The position numbers and the translations under genes were made by a program. The notes below the pieces were generated by a model. It did not search any database. It saw only the letters and a list, made by a program, of their open reading frames with translations, and was not told the origin of the DNA. Shown here in pieces: positions 32,593 to 41,402 of a DNA stretch of 64,000 bases. The stretch is from Flavobacterium phycosphaerae (GTDB taxonomy: Bacteria > Bacteroidota > Bacteroidia > Flavobacteriales > Flavobacteriaceae): NCBI RefSeq assembly GCF_010119235.1, contig NZ_JAAATZ010000001.1, positions 216,501-280,500 on the forward strand, written 5' to 3'. The stretch's first letter is position 1. The number at the start of each line of letters is the position of its first letter.

Positions 32593-33674
32593 TAGATTAA
32601 TTTATAATAATTGGCAACCATGGCTTCCAAGGAAAACTGTGAGAGGCGATCGTTGACTATTGAACGTTTCTGTATACGTTTTTCACCCGTTACGAGGTTA
32701 AATAAAATTGATTTCAGTGCAGCAACATCTTCTCTTTCAAACAAAAAACCGTTTTCATTTTCAACCACCATCCCCAGTACATTCCCGTGATTCCTGGTGG
32801 TGATGACCGGCAAATCAGAAAGCAAACTCTCCAATACCGAATAACAAAACGTTTCTCCGTGTGAAGGGTGAATTAAATAATCGTATTGATGGTAAATCGA
32901 ATACAAATCAGCTACACTTCCTTTGAAAACAAAATAGTCCTGCAGGGAAAAATCGGATACCATGTTTTGAAGTACTTCCTGATAATCGCCATTACCATAA
33001 ATATCAACCACAAAATCAATATGGATTTCTTTAGTCAACTGATGCACGGCGGATATCAAATCCTGAATTCCTTTTTGTTTCCTCAAATGAGAGGCCACGA
33101 TGAATTTCCCTTTGAATTCAAAATCGGTCTTTTTCTGAAAATTATCCATTTCCAATCCGTTGAACACCACTGTCGTTTTGCTTTTTATGGAGTTGCCGTA
33201 TTCCAAAGCCAACTGATTTTTGCAGTAATCGGAAACCCCGACAAAAAGATCGATGTATTGGGAATATAACATTCCTTTTATTTTTCTTTTGATATTCTTC
33301 CCGGCAGCAAATCCGTTATTCGGTCTTGGGTTATGATCTACCTGAATGATTTTAGCCGAAGTTGCTTTCTTTATTTTCTTAAAAACAGGAACACAAAGCT
33401 CAACAAAATGGGTAATGATATGCGTATACTGTGGTTTGTGTTCCTTGCAATAGGCATAGAAAAAAACCTCAACATTTTGATAATCACTGCTGAAAATCGT
33501 CAGGTCTTGATATCCGCCGTGTTCCGAATAATTCGGAAAAAACCAATGCACTACAATATTATTTACCTTGCATTTTTGGTCAAAAAGCCAAAAAAAATAA
33601 TCCATTCCGCCTATCCTTTCGGGCAGCAGTTTGTAATTGCAAATCACGGCTATGGTTTTTACGGATTGGCCCAT
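32592..33674 (-). CDS. Family 4 (GT-B) glycosyltransferase
   Basis: A 360-residue glycosyltransferase. The start is MGQSVKTIAVICNYKLLPERIGGMDYFFW. The donor-binding domain has VASHLRKQKGIQDLISAVHQL and PSHGETFCYSVLESLLSDLPVITTRNHGN, the EX7E motif. The 5' end overlaps the upstream gene by 16 bases, so both frames share that DNA. No membrane segment. Donor unknown. Confidence 0.88.
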   Translation of the reverse strand: MGQSVKTIAVICNYKLLPERIGGMDYFFWLFDQKCKVNNIVVHWFFPNYSEHGGYQDLTIFSSDYQNVEVFFYAYCKEHKPQYTHIITHFVELCVPVFKKIKKATSAKIIQVDHNPRPNNGFAAGKNIKRKIKGMLYSQYIDLFVGVSDYCKNQLALEYGNSIKSKTTVVFNGLEMDNFQKKTDFEFKGKFIVASHLRKQKGIQDLISAVHQLTKEIHIDFVVDIYGNGDYQEVLQNMVSDFSLQDYFVFKGSVADLYSIYHQYDYLIHPSHGETFCYSVLESLLSDLPVITTRNHGNVLGMVVENENGFLFEREDVAALKSILFNLVTGEKRIQKRSIVNDRLSQFSLEAMVANYYKLI

Positions 33675-35056
33675 TTCTTTAGTGTTTCGGCTATGTGTTT
33701 ACTGGTTCCTTGCAACGGCCTTCCCACCTGAAGTTGGTTAAACTGTTTTCGGTTTTCGGCATCAATACTCGGATTAGCCAGATACAAGCGGATGTTTTCT
33801 ATCAACTCCTGTTCATTTTTGACAATTCGGGTCGATTCGCTGGTTACCACATTTACAATATGGGCGTAGTCCAAAAATCGTTGATCATCGTATAAATTGT
33901 TGGCTTTATTGCCAAAAACCGTATTAATCACCGGTTTATCAAATTGCATAAAATCTAAACTCATGGTAGAAAGCATGTTGGTATTCAAATCCGAAAATTC
34001 GATTAATGCTCTCAAGTCGGACACATCTTCAATACTCGGAACTCGTTGTGACCAGGTCTCCTGATGCCCTTCACGGGATAAATTCCACTTGGGATAATTC
34101 CATTTTATGAACGGAAACTGCTTCACCAACGCCGCAAATCGAATCGGATCCTCAGCCGGCGAAGTTCTCACAATAAAGTTAACGTTGTCTATAAGGTTCG
34201 CATTGATCGCATTGGCAATAGTTTCGATGTACAATTCATCATTTCTGCTGGTAGAGATATCGCCGCAACTGAAACAAATGGTTTTTAAGGCAGGGTCAAT
34301 CCCGAATTTATGATAAAAAACTTCTTTAGAGGTTTTATATCGGTCTAAGACATAAGGCTCAAATTGAGGAGTCCCTACAATTTCTACGCTTTCAGGTTTT
34401 ACGCCCGAATAAAAGTGCAACAATTCCTGTTTCATTAAGCCACTCCAAACCAAATAGTAGTCAAAATTACCCGCCATTCTTCCTTTAGAAGCCAAATTAT
34501 CCCAACTGAAAATAAAGGCCGCTGTTTTTACGTTGCATTTTTCGGCCGCATAAATCAAAGGTGCTATGAATGGTGGTCTTTGGTGCGTTACAAACAACAA
34601 ATCGAAATGTTCTTTTTGTACGATTTCAAGGTATTCTTTGGTTATCGGATGGCTTTTGAACGACCATTGCTGCAAACAGTTGTAGCGTTGTATCCACTTT
34701 TCGGAATAGAACAACGACGTCCACCAAAAAGTGAATCGTGTGGCAAAACCACGCGGGTTATTGACTTTCGAATAATTGGCTTTCAGGTTATCATTGATGC
34801 CAAAATTATTTTTATGGTGCAAATGCAAATGCGCCAATTCCTTTGTTTTCCTAAAAAACCAAGTGATGAATTTTTCCTGAAAAACGTTCAGCTCCAGTAT
34901 TTTTGCTTTGCCTGATAAACCATCGAAAACAGTAGCCGGCAAACAGGAAAGTATAACCACCTCATCAAAGTTTCTTTCTGCTTCGGCTAAAAAATCACTC
35001 AATATGAAATTCCTGAAGCCTACACCGTCAGTTATTACTATCCCTATTTTTTTCAT
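33659..35056 (-). CDS. Putative GT-B glycosyltransferase of glycan locus
   Basis: A 465-residue protein starting MKKIGIVITDGVGFRNFILSDFLAEAE. It has a two-domain look: an N-terminal Rossmann-like half with FAFD-type stretch HFDLLFVTHQRPPFIAPLIYAAE and AAFIFSWDNLASKGRM, then a C-terminal half with KTICFSCGDISTSRNDELYIETI and SDLNTNMLSTMSLDFMQFDKPVINTVFG. This is the pattern of UDP-glycosyltransferase or CDP-glycerol-transferase-like GT-B proteins in O-antigen clusters, but I do not recognise a defined family motif. Location between glycosyltransferase genes is the main support for the role. Confidence 0.65.
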   Translation of the reverse strand: MKKIGIVITDGVGFRNFILSDFLAEAERNFDEVVILSCLPATVFDGLSGKAKILELNVFQEKFITWFFRKTKELAHLHLHHKNNFGINDNLKANYSKVNNPRGFATRFTFWWTSLFYSEKWIQRYNCLQQWSFKSHPITKEYLEIVQKEHFDLLFVTHQRPPFIAPLIYAAEKCNVKTAAFIFSWDNLASKGRMAGNFDYYLVWSGLMKQELLHFYSGVKPESVEIVGTPQFEPYVLDRYKTSKEVFYHKFGIDPALKTICFSCGDISTSRNDELYIETIANAINANLIDNVNFIVRTSPAEDPIRFAALVKQFPFIKWNYPKWNLSREGHQETWSQRVPSIEDVSDLRALIEFSDLNTNMLSTMSLDFMQFDKPVINTVFGNKANNLYDDQRFLDYAHIVNVVTSESTRIVKNEQELIENIRLYLANPSIDAENRKQFNQLQVGRPLQGTSKHIAETLKKWANP

Positions 35057-35071
35057 ATAAGTATTTAAAGG

Positions 35072-35896
35072 CTATTTTCGTCTTAATTTATTAAATAGCA
35101 ATTCTATTTTCATTTTCACCCGAATACTGTTTTTCCTCCAATGTTTTTTGAAATAAAACAGTTTATCATAAAAATAAATGTACTCGGGATTTTTTGTGTC
35201 ATCAAATTTAATCAAATCAAACACTTTGTCTATTCGTTGTGTATGTTTTTCGCTTTCACCATAAGATCGAGCATACCAAGTATGGTATAACAGTTCCTTG
35301 CCATTAGTATCAAAAACCAAAGTCGTTAAACCGTCACCTTCAAAAGGTTCACTCGCTTCCAGAAAAAGTATTTTCTCGCCCATTCTTCTGAGCCAAAAAT
35401 AAAAACAATAGTACGGTTCAAAAAGACTCGTATTATCATATTCTTCTTGTAATGCCGCAAGGTCTTCCTGAAATTCATTAGGCAAAATATACTGATTTTT
35501 GCCCACCGCACTGCTGTCCCAAAGTTGCTCCAGCTTTTTGAAATTGATTACCGAAAAGAATGTATTAATAGCATACGGGCTTTGCTTTCTGGTTTTAATC
35601 TGACCGCCGTCACGAACACCACACAAAATGAAATCATTTTTTTGTAAAGAATCAATAATGGCATAAACGCCATCCGGATGTATAAAAAGGACGTCTTCAT
35701 CGGCCATGATGAGCCACTCAATACCTTTGCCCTTGAGCTTTTTCATCATATAGTAAATACTGTCTATAGCAAACATCCCTTTACTGCCTTCAATCACGTA
35801 TTTCTGAATATTTTCAGGGAACAATTGGGCGCTTTTTTTATATAACTCTTTATTAATAAGTGTGGTTATAATAGCGATGTTGCGATGATCTGTCAT
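35072..35896 (-). CDS. Putative GT-A glycosyltransferase
   Basis: A 274-residue protein starting MTDHRNIAIITTLINKELYKKSAQLFP. WLIMADEDVLFIHPDG carries a DxD-like DED metal-binding motif at about residue 67-69, and the segment ILCGVRDGGQIKTRK follows. The C-terminus is Lys/Arg-rich and could touch the membrane surface. No signature of a numbered GT family that I recognise. It lies 9 bases downstream of the amidotransferase gene and 15 bases upstream of the next glycosyltransferase gene. Confidence 0.65.
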   Translation of the reverse strand: MTDHRNIAIITTLINKELYKKSAQLFPENIQKYVIEGSKGMFAIDSIYYMMKKLKGKGIEWLIMADEDVLFIHPDGVYAIIDSLQKNDFILCGVRDGGQIKTRKQSPYAINTFFSVINFKKLEQLWDSSAVGKNQYILPNEFQEDLAALQEEYDNTSLFEPYYCFYFWLRRMGEKILFLEASEPFEGDGLTTLVFDTNGKELLYHTWYARSYGESEKHTQRIDKVFDLIKFDDTKNPEYIYFYDKLFYFKKHWRKNSIRVKMKIELLFNKLRRK

Positions 35897-35905
35897 TTTC
35901 TGTAA

Positions 35906-37600
35906 TTATTTCAACAACTGAGCGGCATTGACCCATTGCCAAATATGGAAACTGCTTTGATTGTCTCCGTTATAAAAATTTTCCAGTTCCTTTTGCAAGG
36001 CTGTTTTTGCAAACCAATTATTATTTTTCAGGAGGTCCACTTCGGCTGTCACCCACTCTTTCAAATCCTCCGAAAGCCATTCTCGTTGCGGAGTTTGTAA
36101 TGGGCGTTTGGGTGCCAAAACCAAATCTTTTTGCAAAAACTGTTCGGCTATTTTTCGCAGCATCCACTTTTGAATGCCTTCTTTAATTTTAAACTCTTTG
36201 GGGCGACAGAAGACATATTCAACCAATTCATAATCCAAGAAAGGCTCTCGTAATTCAGTGCCGTACAACATGGAAACCCTATCATTAAAACGCAAAGCAC
36301 GCGGAATCTTTGTATAAAATAAATCGCGGTACTGCAGATTCAGCAAATCGTCATCAAAAGGTTTTGGATAGGTTGTTTTCGAATATCCTTTAGTAAAATC
36401 CCCATCCAAGACATTGGTTCTAAACGGAAATTTGGCAACGCCTTGAACAATACTTTGAGAATTATTGCTATAGTAATCATACCCTGCCCAAGCTTCATCA
36501 GCACCTTGTCCGTCGAGCAACACTTTCACACCTTTTTGAGCTGCTGTTTGAAAAATTTTCGAGTAAGCCAAGGTTGGAATACCTCCGTAAGGTTCGGCCT
36601 GATGCTGTGCCATTTTCATTGCCAAATCAGGAATTTCTTTAACCGAAAGCGCACATACATTCAAATGATACGGTCGTTTTTCGAGCATGGCTTTTACCCA
36701 AGTCAATTCATCATATCTTTCGTCATGGGTCACAAAAGTGAAAGCTTCGACAGCTGATTTGTCAATATCCTGTTGGTCAATCAAAGCTAATAATGTACTC
36801 GAATCCAGACCTCCACTCAAATTAAATCCCACCGGCACATCGGCTCTGAAACGAAAATTAATCGCTTTTAAAAGCAGGTTCGTAATATAATCTTCTTCGT
36901 TTTTTTCAAAATGAGACTGAAGATGCACAGCACGTTCTTCAAAATGATACCATTTTTTGATCTTCAGTTGCTTATTTTTTAAAGTCAATGAATGACCACC
37001 GGGCAATTGCTGAATATGCTGCCAAAAAGTTTCATCAGGTTGACCATAACTTCCATCGGAGAAATAATGAAGCCAGACGTTGTCATTTGGTATTTTGGGA
37101 ATACTTACGGTCCAAAACGGATTGATTTCGGAAGCAAAAATAAAATCATTACCCTCCCAAAAATAATGAAACGGCTTGACGCCAAAACGGTCGCGGGCAG
37201 CAAACAAACTTTGTTCTTTCTTATTCCAAATCGCAAACGAAAACATGCCGTTACAACGGGACAAACAATCCTCTCCCCATTCGCGGTAAGCGTTCAGCAA
37301 AACTTCGGTATCCGATTGTGTTTTGAAAGTATAGCGGGATTGAAGTTCTTTTCTAAGTTCTAAATAATTGTAGATTTCGCCATTGAAAACTAGTACATAA
37401 TTGCCGCAATCGCTAAAAAAAGGTTGGTTGGCATTTTCCGTTAAATCGATAATACTTAAACGGTTGTGGCCAAGAGCTACGATGCCATCTTGGAGCCAAA
37501 AATCAGTAAAATCAGGTCCCCGATGCTTTTGGGCTTCGAGCATGCTTACTATATTTTGCTGATTGGCTTTGTGTCCAATGATTCCGGTTATGCCACACAT
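35906..37600 (-). CDS. asnB: Asparagine synthase-type glutamine amidotransferase
   Basis: A 564-residue two-domain enzyme. The N-terminal class II glutaminase starts MCGITGIIGH with Cys2 as nucleophile and includes LGHNRLSIIDL and FNGEIYNYLELR. The synthetase domain has the PP-loop GFNLSGGLDSSTLLALID and DGQGADEAWAGYDYY. It converts a carboxylate to an amide with ATP and glutamine. Its place directly after neuA, in a cluster of sugar enzymes, suggests it amidates a sugar acid (as proposed for WbpS-type enzymes of O-antigen clusters) rather than making asparagine. Free asparagine synthesis cannot be excluded. Confidence 0.9.
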   Translation of the reverse strand: MCGITGIIGHKANQQNIVSMLEAQKHRGPDFTDFWLQDGIVALGHNRLSIIDLTENANQPFFSDCGNYVLVFNGEIYNYLELRKELQSRYTFKTQSDTEVLLNAYREWGEDCLSRCNGMFSFAIWNKKEQSLFAARDRFGVKPFHYFWEGNDFIFASEINPFWTVSIPKIPNDNVWLHYFSDGSYGQPDETFWQHIQQLPGGHSLTLKNKQLKIKKWYHFEERAVHLQSHFEKNEEDYITNLLLKAINFRFRADVPVGFNLSGGLDSSTLLALIDQQDIDKSAVEAFTFVTHDERYDELTWVKAMLEKRPYHLNVCALSVKEIPDLAMKMAQHQAEPYGGIPTLAYSKIFQTAAQKGVKVLLDGQGADEAWAGYDYYSNNSQSIVQGVAKFPFRTNVLDGDFTKGYSKTTYPKPFDDDLLNLQYRDLFYTKIPRALRFNDRVSMLYGTELREPFLDYELVEYVFCRPKEFKIKEGIQKWMLRKIAEQFLQKDLVLAPKRPLQTPQREWLSEDLKEWVTAEVDLLKNNNWFAKTALQKELENFYNGDNQSSFHIWQWVNAAQLLK

Positions 37601-38296
37601 TTACAAACCCAATTTGATAATTAATGCTTCGGCTTGCTTCCAATCTTCCATGGTATCAATATTGACGTAAAAATCGGGATTACTTTCAATGTAAGCTATT
37701 GATGCGCCATAGAACGTTCCTTTTTTAATCACTGAAGTTTTGGCAATATAAACGGAGCCGTCACGGTGATAGGCTTTTGGCAATTCTTGTCGTCTCGGAA
37801 TTATGATTTTGTCACCCGTTGCTATTGTAAGCAAACCCCTTTCGGTTTCTTCAAAGGTCCAATGCGGATTGTACTCATGCGGTACGGGCAAAACACTCAC
37901 TAAGGAATCGGCTTGACTTGCTACAAATTTTTTAATGGCAACATCAATAAACCCTTCTTCTCTGAATGGGCTGGTAGGTTGCAGCAAACAAATCGCATCA
38001 AAAAAAATGTTTTGTTTTTCAAAAAATTCAATGGCGTGCTGCACCACTTCTATAGAGGTTGAAGTATCCTGAGCCAGTTCGGACGGACGGATAAATGGCG
38101 GTTTGCATCCGGAAATTTCAGCAGCAATGGCAATTTCCTCATCATCCGTAGAAACAATAGTATCGGTCAGTAATTTAGACTCTTTGGCTGCCAGTATGGT
38201 ATATTCTATCAAAGGCATTTTGCCTAATAACTTGATGTTTTTTCGGGGAACGCCCTTAGAACCGCCACGAGCTGGTATGATGCCTAGAATTCTCAT
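37601..38296 (-). CDS. neuA: CMP-nonulosonate cytidylyltransferase (NeuA family)
   Basis: A 231-residue nucleotidyltransferase that activates a nonulosonic acid as CMP-sugar. The N-terminal signature IPARGGSKGVPRKNIKLLG binds CTP, and LLQPTSPFREEGFIDVAI, YHRDGSVYIAK and DIDT-like NIDTMEDW follow, as in NeuA/PseF/LegF. It shares one base with the upstream neuC gene and abuts asnB. The exact acid (neuraminic, legionaminic or pseudaminic) is not decided by this sequence alone. Confidence 0.9.
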   Translation of the reverse strand: MRILGIIPARGGSKGVPRKNIKLLGKMPLIEYTILAAKESKLLTDTIVSTDDEEIAIAAEISGCKPPFIRPSELAQDTSTSIEVVQHAIEFFEKQNIFFDAICLLQPTSPFREEGFIDVAIKKFVASQADSLVSVLPVPHEYNPHWTFEETERGLLTIATGDKIIIPRRQELPKAYHRDGSVYIAKTSVIKKGTFYGASIAYIESNPDFYVNIDTMEDWKQAEALIIKLGL

Positions 38297-39456
38297 TAAT
38301 AGGTAATGGTTTTATGAAATTGTAACGGTAATTCTTTGAGCAATAAGGCAATTTTTTTGCCGGCATTTCCGCCACCGTATACGGCTGATTTTGGGCGGTT
38401 ATTTTCTTTTAAAATTGAAGTAATTGCGTTTACAATTTCGGTTTCATCATAAGAAACATCGACTACATTTTCTCCACGATCACGGCGATTTTGGCGCGAA
38501 CCGATATTGACTACCGGAACGCCTAAATAAGCACATTCACGAATCCCAACGCTGGAATTTCCGATTAGGCAAAGAGAAGCATTCAGCAGATTCAGGAAAT
38601 CGTCGCCTTCCATATTTTTGAAGAAATGGACATTTTCCATTTTATATTTTTCTCGGAAAGAACGAATACCTGAAGAGGTTCCATCGGCACCAGCATCCAC
38701 ATTGGGCCAAAACCACAACGTTGGTTTATTGATGGTTTGTATAGCACGCAAAGTCGCTTCGACATGCTTACGAGAATCTTGGTATTCATTGGTTACCGGA
38801 TGTTGCATAACAACCATGTAGCCTTTACTCAAATCGGGTTGCGAACCCACTCCACCGTATTTTTCATACGGATTAAAAGTGAGCTGCGTATGCTTTGAAA
38901 CTTCTTGGGCAATATCAATGGAAGGACAGCCGGTGTTGAAAACCATGGTTTCATTTTCGCCTAGTTGAATGACTCTTTGCTTGGCATTTTCAGAAGCTAC
39001 AAAATGGTAATCCGCCAGTTTGGTAATAGAATGTCTTACTTTTTCATCAATGTTTCCGGTCACTTCTCCTCCTTGAATATGCGCGAGCGGAATATTCATA
39101 AACGAAGCTGAAATAGCGGTTGCCATGGTTTCAAATCGATCGGCAACGGTTACTACTATATCCGGTCGAAGATTATCGAAAACCGTTGATAATTCTAAAA
39201 TTCCGATACCGGTAGTTTTGGCAGCGGCAGTTAGATTTTCTCCTTCCAAAACATTGAACACTTTGGCCGCAATTTCAAATCCATCTTTTTCTATATAATT
39301 TACAGCACTTCCATACCTATCCAACAAAGCGGAGGCCGCAATGATGAGTTGCAACTCCAATTCGGGGTGTTTTTGGATAGCCGTTAAAACGGTTTTAACT
39401 CTACTATAAGAAGGCCTTGCTGTGATGACCACCGCTATTTTTCTTTTTGTACTCAT
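38296..39456 (-). CDS. neuC: Hydrolysing UDP-N-acetylhexosamine 2-epimerase (NeuC family)
   Basis: A 386-residue GT-B-like epimerase. It converts UDP-GlcNAc (or UDP-diNAcBac) to the free ManNAc-type sugar used by NeuB. The motifs VVITARPSYSRVKTVL, VVTVADRFETMATAISA, LAHIQGGEVTGNIDEKVRHSITKLAD and IGNSSVGIRECAYLGVPVVNIGSRQ are those of NeuC/LegG hydrolysing enzymes. It overlaps neuB by 4 bases and neuA by 1. Use of a hydrolysing epimerase points to sialic or legionaminic acid rather than pseudaminic acid (which uses PseG). Confidence 0.92.
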   Translation of the reverse strand: MSTKRKIAVVITARPSYSRVKTVLTAIQKHPELELQLIIAASALLDRYGSAVNYIEKDGFEIAAKVFNVLEGENLTAAAKTTGIGILELSTVFDNLRPDIVVTVADRFETMATAISASFMNIPLAHIQGGEVTGNIDEKVRHSITKLADYHFVASENAKQRVIQLGENETMVFNTGCPSIDIAQEVSKHTQLTFNPYEKYGGVGSQPDLSKGYMVVMQHPVTNEYQDSRKHVEATLRAIQTINKPTLWFWPNVDAGADGTSSGIRSFREKYKMENVHFFKNMEGDDFLNLLNASLCLIGNSSVGIRECAYLGVPVVNIGSRQNRRDRGENVVDVSYDETEIVNAITSILKENNRPKSAVYGGGNAGKKIALLLKELPLQFHKTITY

Positions 39457-40460
39457 GCTAAATCTTCTTCATTCAAAAAATCCCATTGGGACTTATCACT
39501 TTTTAATTTTCTGCCGATAACTGATTGGAAATTGGTAGCAGAGATGCCATATCCGCTGGGTTTTTTACTTTCCAAATCGTTGAAGGAAAGTACATGGCCT
39601 TTGGGTAAATTTTTATTTACAGCCAACGATTTTTCAAAGATAGTCTTCAATGTTTTGAAACTGTCGTTGTTGTTTTTATCTATCGGGTTGTTTTGTGCCA
39701 AATGAATCGCATGAACTGCTTCGGCTAATGCCTTTGTTTCCTCTATAGTTAAAGAGGCAATGGCATCCGGTCCGAAAAGGTCACGATGGAAAACCACATG
39801 AAATTCCAGGATTTCAGCACCCAGTGCTACGGCGGCTATTCCGGTGGCTATTTTGGCCGAATGATCGGAAAAACCAACAGGAACCTGATAGCGTTCTTTT
39901 AGTTCCTTGACAACATTAAGTCCGTACTCTTCCGGTTTTGTTGGGTAGGCTGTAGTGCATTGCAAGATGGAAAAGTTGGCTTCCTTACCCCTAAGGAATT
40001 CAATTGTTTTGTCTAATTCAGCAAAACTGCTCATCCCTGAAGAAAGGATAATGGGTTTTCCGGTTTGGGTGATTTTTTCCAATAAAAGAAAATTGGTCAC
40101 TTCCCCCGAACCTATTTTATAAGTATGCACTCCCACTTCTTCGAGCCAATCAACAGCTAAGTTGCTGAAAGGAGAACAAATAAAATCTAAATTCACCTCA
40201 TCACAATGCTTTTTAATATCCTTCCATTGGCTAAGTGAAAATTCCATTCGTTTCCAATAGTCGTAACGCGTGGCATCTTCTTTCGAAAATTTTACCCGAA
40301 ATGGCTCGTGTATACTACTTTCGGCTTCGGCTATATGCATTTGAAACTTAATCGCCTGAACGCCGGTTTTGGCAACAGCATCGATGTAAGCATGCAACAC
40401 ACCCAAACTTCCGTCGTGAGCTTGAGCAATTTCAGCAATTAAATAGGGTTTGGTTTTCAT
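39453..40460 (-). CDS. neuB: N-acetylneuraminate synthase family protein (NeuB)
   Basis: A 335-residue enzyme condensing phosphoenolpyruvate with a six-carbon amino sugar to give a nine-carbon acid. The TIM-barrel part has IAEIAQAHDGSLGVLHAYIDAV, AIKFQMHIAEAES, YKIGSGEVTNFLLLEKI and VGFSDHSAKIATGIAAVALGAEILEFHVVF. The C-terminal antifreeze-like SAF domain is present (NKNLPKGHVLSFNDLESKKPSGYGI). EIAQAHDG in place of EIGxNHxG is a variation seen in legionaminate-type synthases. It is the first of the neuB-neuC-neuA trio. Confidence 0.92.
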   Translation of the reverse strand: MKTKPYLIAEIAQAHDGSLGVLHAYIDAVAKTGVQAIKFQMHIAEAESSIHEPFRVKFSKEDATRYDYWKRMEFSLSQWKDIKKHCDEVNLDFICSPFSNLAVDWLEEVGVHTYKIGSGEVTNFLLLEKITQTGKPIILSSGMSSFAELDKTIEFLRGKEANFSILQCTTAYPTKPEEYGLNVVKELKERYQVPVGFSDHSAKIATGIAAVALGAEILEFHVVFHRDLFGPDAIASLTIEETKALAEAVHAIHLAQNNPIDKNNNDSFKTLKTIFEKSLAVNKNLPKGHVLSFNDLESKKPSGYGISATNFQSVIGRKLKSDKSQWDFLNEEDLA

Positions 40461-40490
40461 TAAAAATCCGTTGAAAGGAAGTAAAAGTAA

Positions 40491-41402
40491 CTAATTTTCC
40501 GGTTTCCAATAAATTTTTGCTTCTTTTAATTTTGTGTATTTCTGATACACTTCAAGGGGTAGCGGATTTCGATACTTAACAATTTTTCTGAAATGGGTAA
40601 TCAAATCTAATTTGGCCAAAAACAACGGTTTAATCACTCTGAAATCGCCTTTGAAAATTTTGGTTTTGTATTGCATCCAGATGGAATAGAGTAAAATTCT
40701 GGGGATTTTGCTAAGCGGGTAAAGCAACAGCATATTAAACCAATCTGCGCGAATGGCTCTGCGAAAACGAAGGCCAAAATCGTTATTGGCAATGGCTCGC
40801 TTTTTTAATTCTACGCGATGATTAACTAGGATTTCGGGCAAATAATGAACTTCCCAATCCCTTTTAAATAAGTTCATAGCCGCAAATGTTTCTTCGCCAT
40901 AAAACTCATACCAATCGGGATAATCCGGAATGGCATCCCAAGCGGTTTTTCGAAAACCATGCGCACCGCCGGCAAAACTTTTCACTATTTCGGGTTGATC
41001 ATTTGTAAAATGCGATTCGGGTTCTTGTTTTGACCAAAAAATTCGAAAAGAAACTACACCGCAACGGCTGTTTTGTTCGAAATAGTTTTCAATAATTTCT
41101 AACGGATTTTGTACCAAAAAATGCAAGTCATCATCTAAGGAAATCAAATAATCCCCTTTGGCCATTTTGTTTAAACGATTTCTGTTATAGATAAGTCCTT
41201 TAGCTTTTTCATTTCTGAAAAGAAGAATTCCGGGGTAATTTTCTTTTATATAGTCTGATGTGCCGTCATTGGAACCGTCATCGTAGAGTAGCACTTCTAC
41301 ATCATTTTTCTTGAATAAATAATCAATCTTTTTTAAAGTGATTTTTAATTCATCAAGTCGGTTTTTAGTGGTAATTACTATTGAAAATTTGATCGGATTC
41401 AT
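40491..41402 (-). CDS. Family 2 (GT-A) glycosyltransferase
   Basis: A 303-residue enzyme. The N-terminus FSIVITTKNRLDELKITLKKIDYLF and VEVLLYDDGSNDGTSDYIKENY are typical GT2, with the DxD equivalent in YLISLDDDLHFLV. A later acidic block is WYEFYGEETFAAMNLFKRDWEVHYLPEILVNHR. It overlaps the upstream gene by 4 bases and is 30 bases before neuB, making it a candidate user of the nonulosonate or of a neighbouring residue. Confidence 0.9.
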   Translation of the reverse strand: MNPIKFSIVITTKNRLDELKITLKKIDYLFKKNDVEVLLYDDGSNDGTSDYIKENYPGILLFRNEKAKGLIYNRNRLNKMAKGDYLISLDDDLHFLVQNPLEIIENYFEQNSRCGVVSFRIFWSKQEPESHFTNDQPEIVKSFAGGAHGFRKTAWDAIPDYPDWYEFYGEETFAAMNLFKRDWEVHYLPEILVNHRVELKKRAIANNDFGLRFRRAIRADWFNMLLLYPLSKIPRILLYSIWMQYKTKIFKGDFRVIKPLFLAKLDLITHFRKIVKYRNPLPLEVYQKYTKLKEAKIYWKPEN

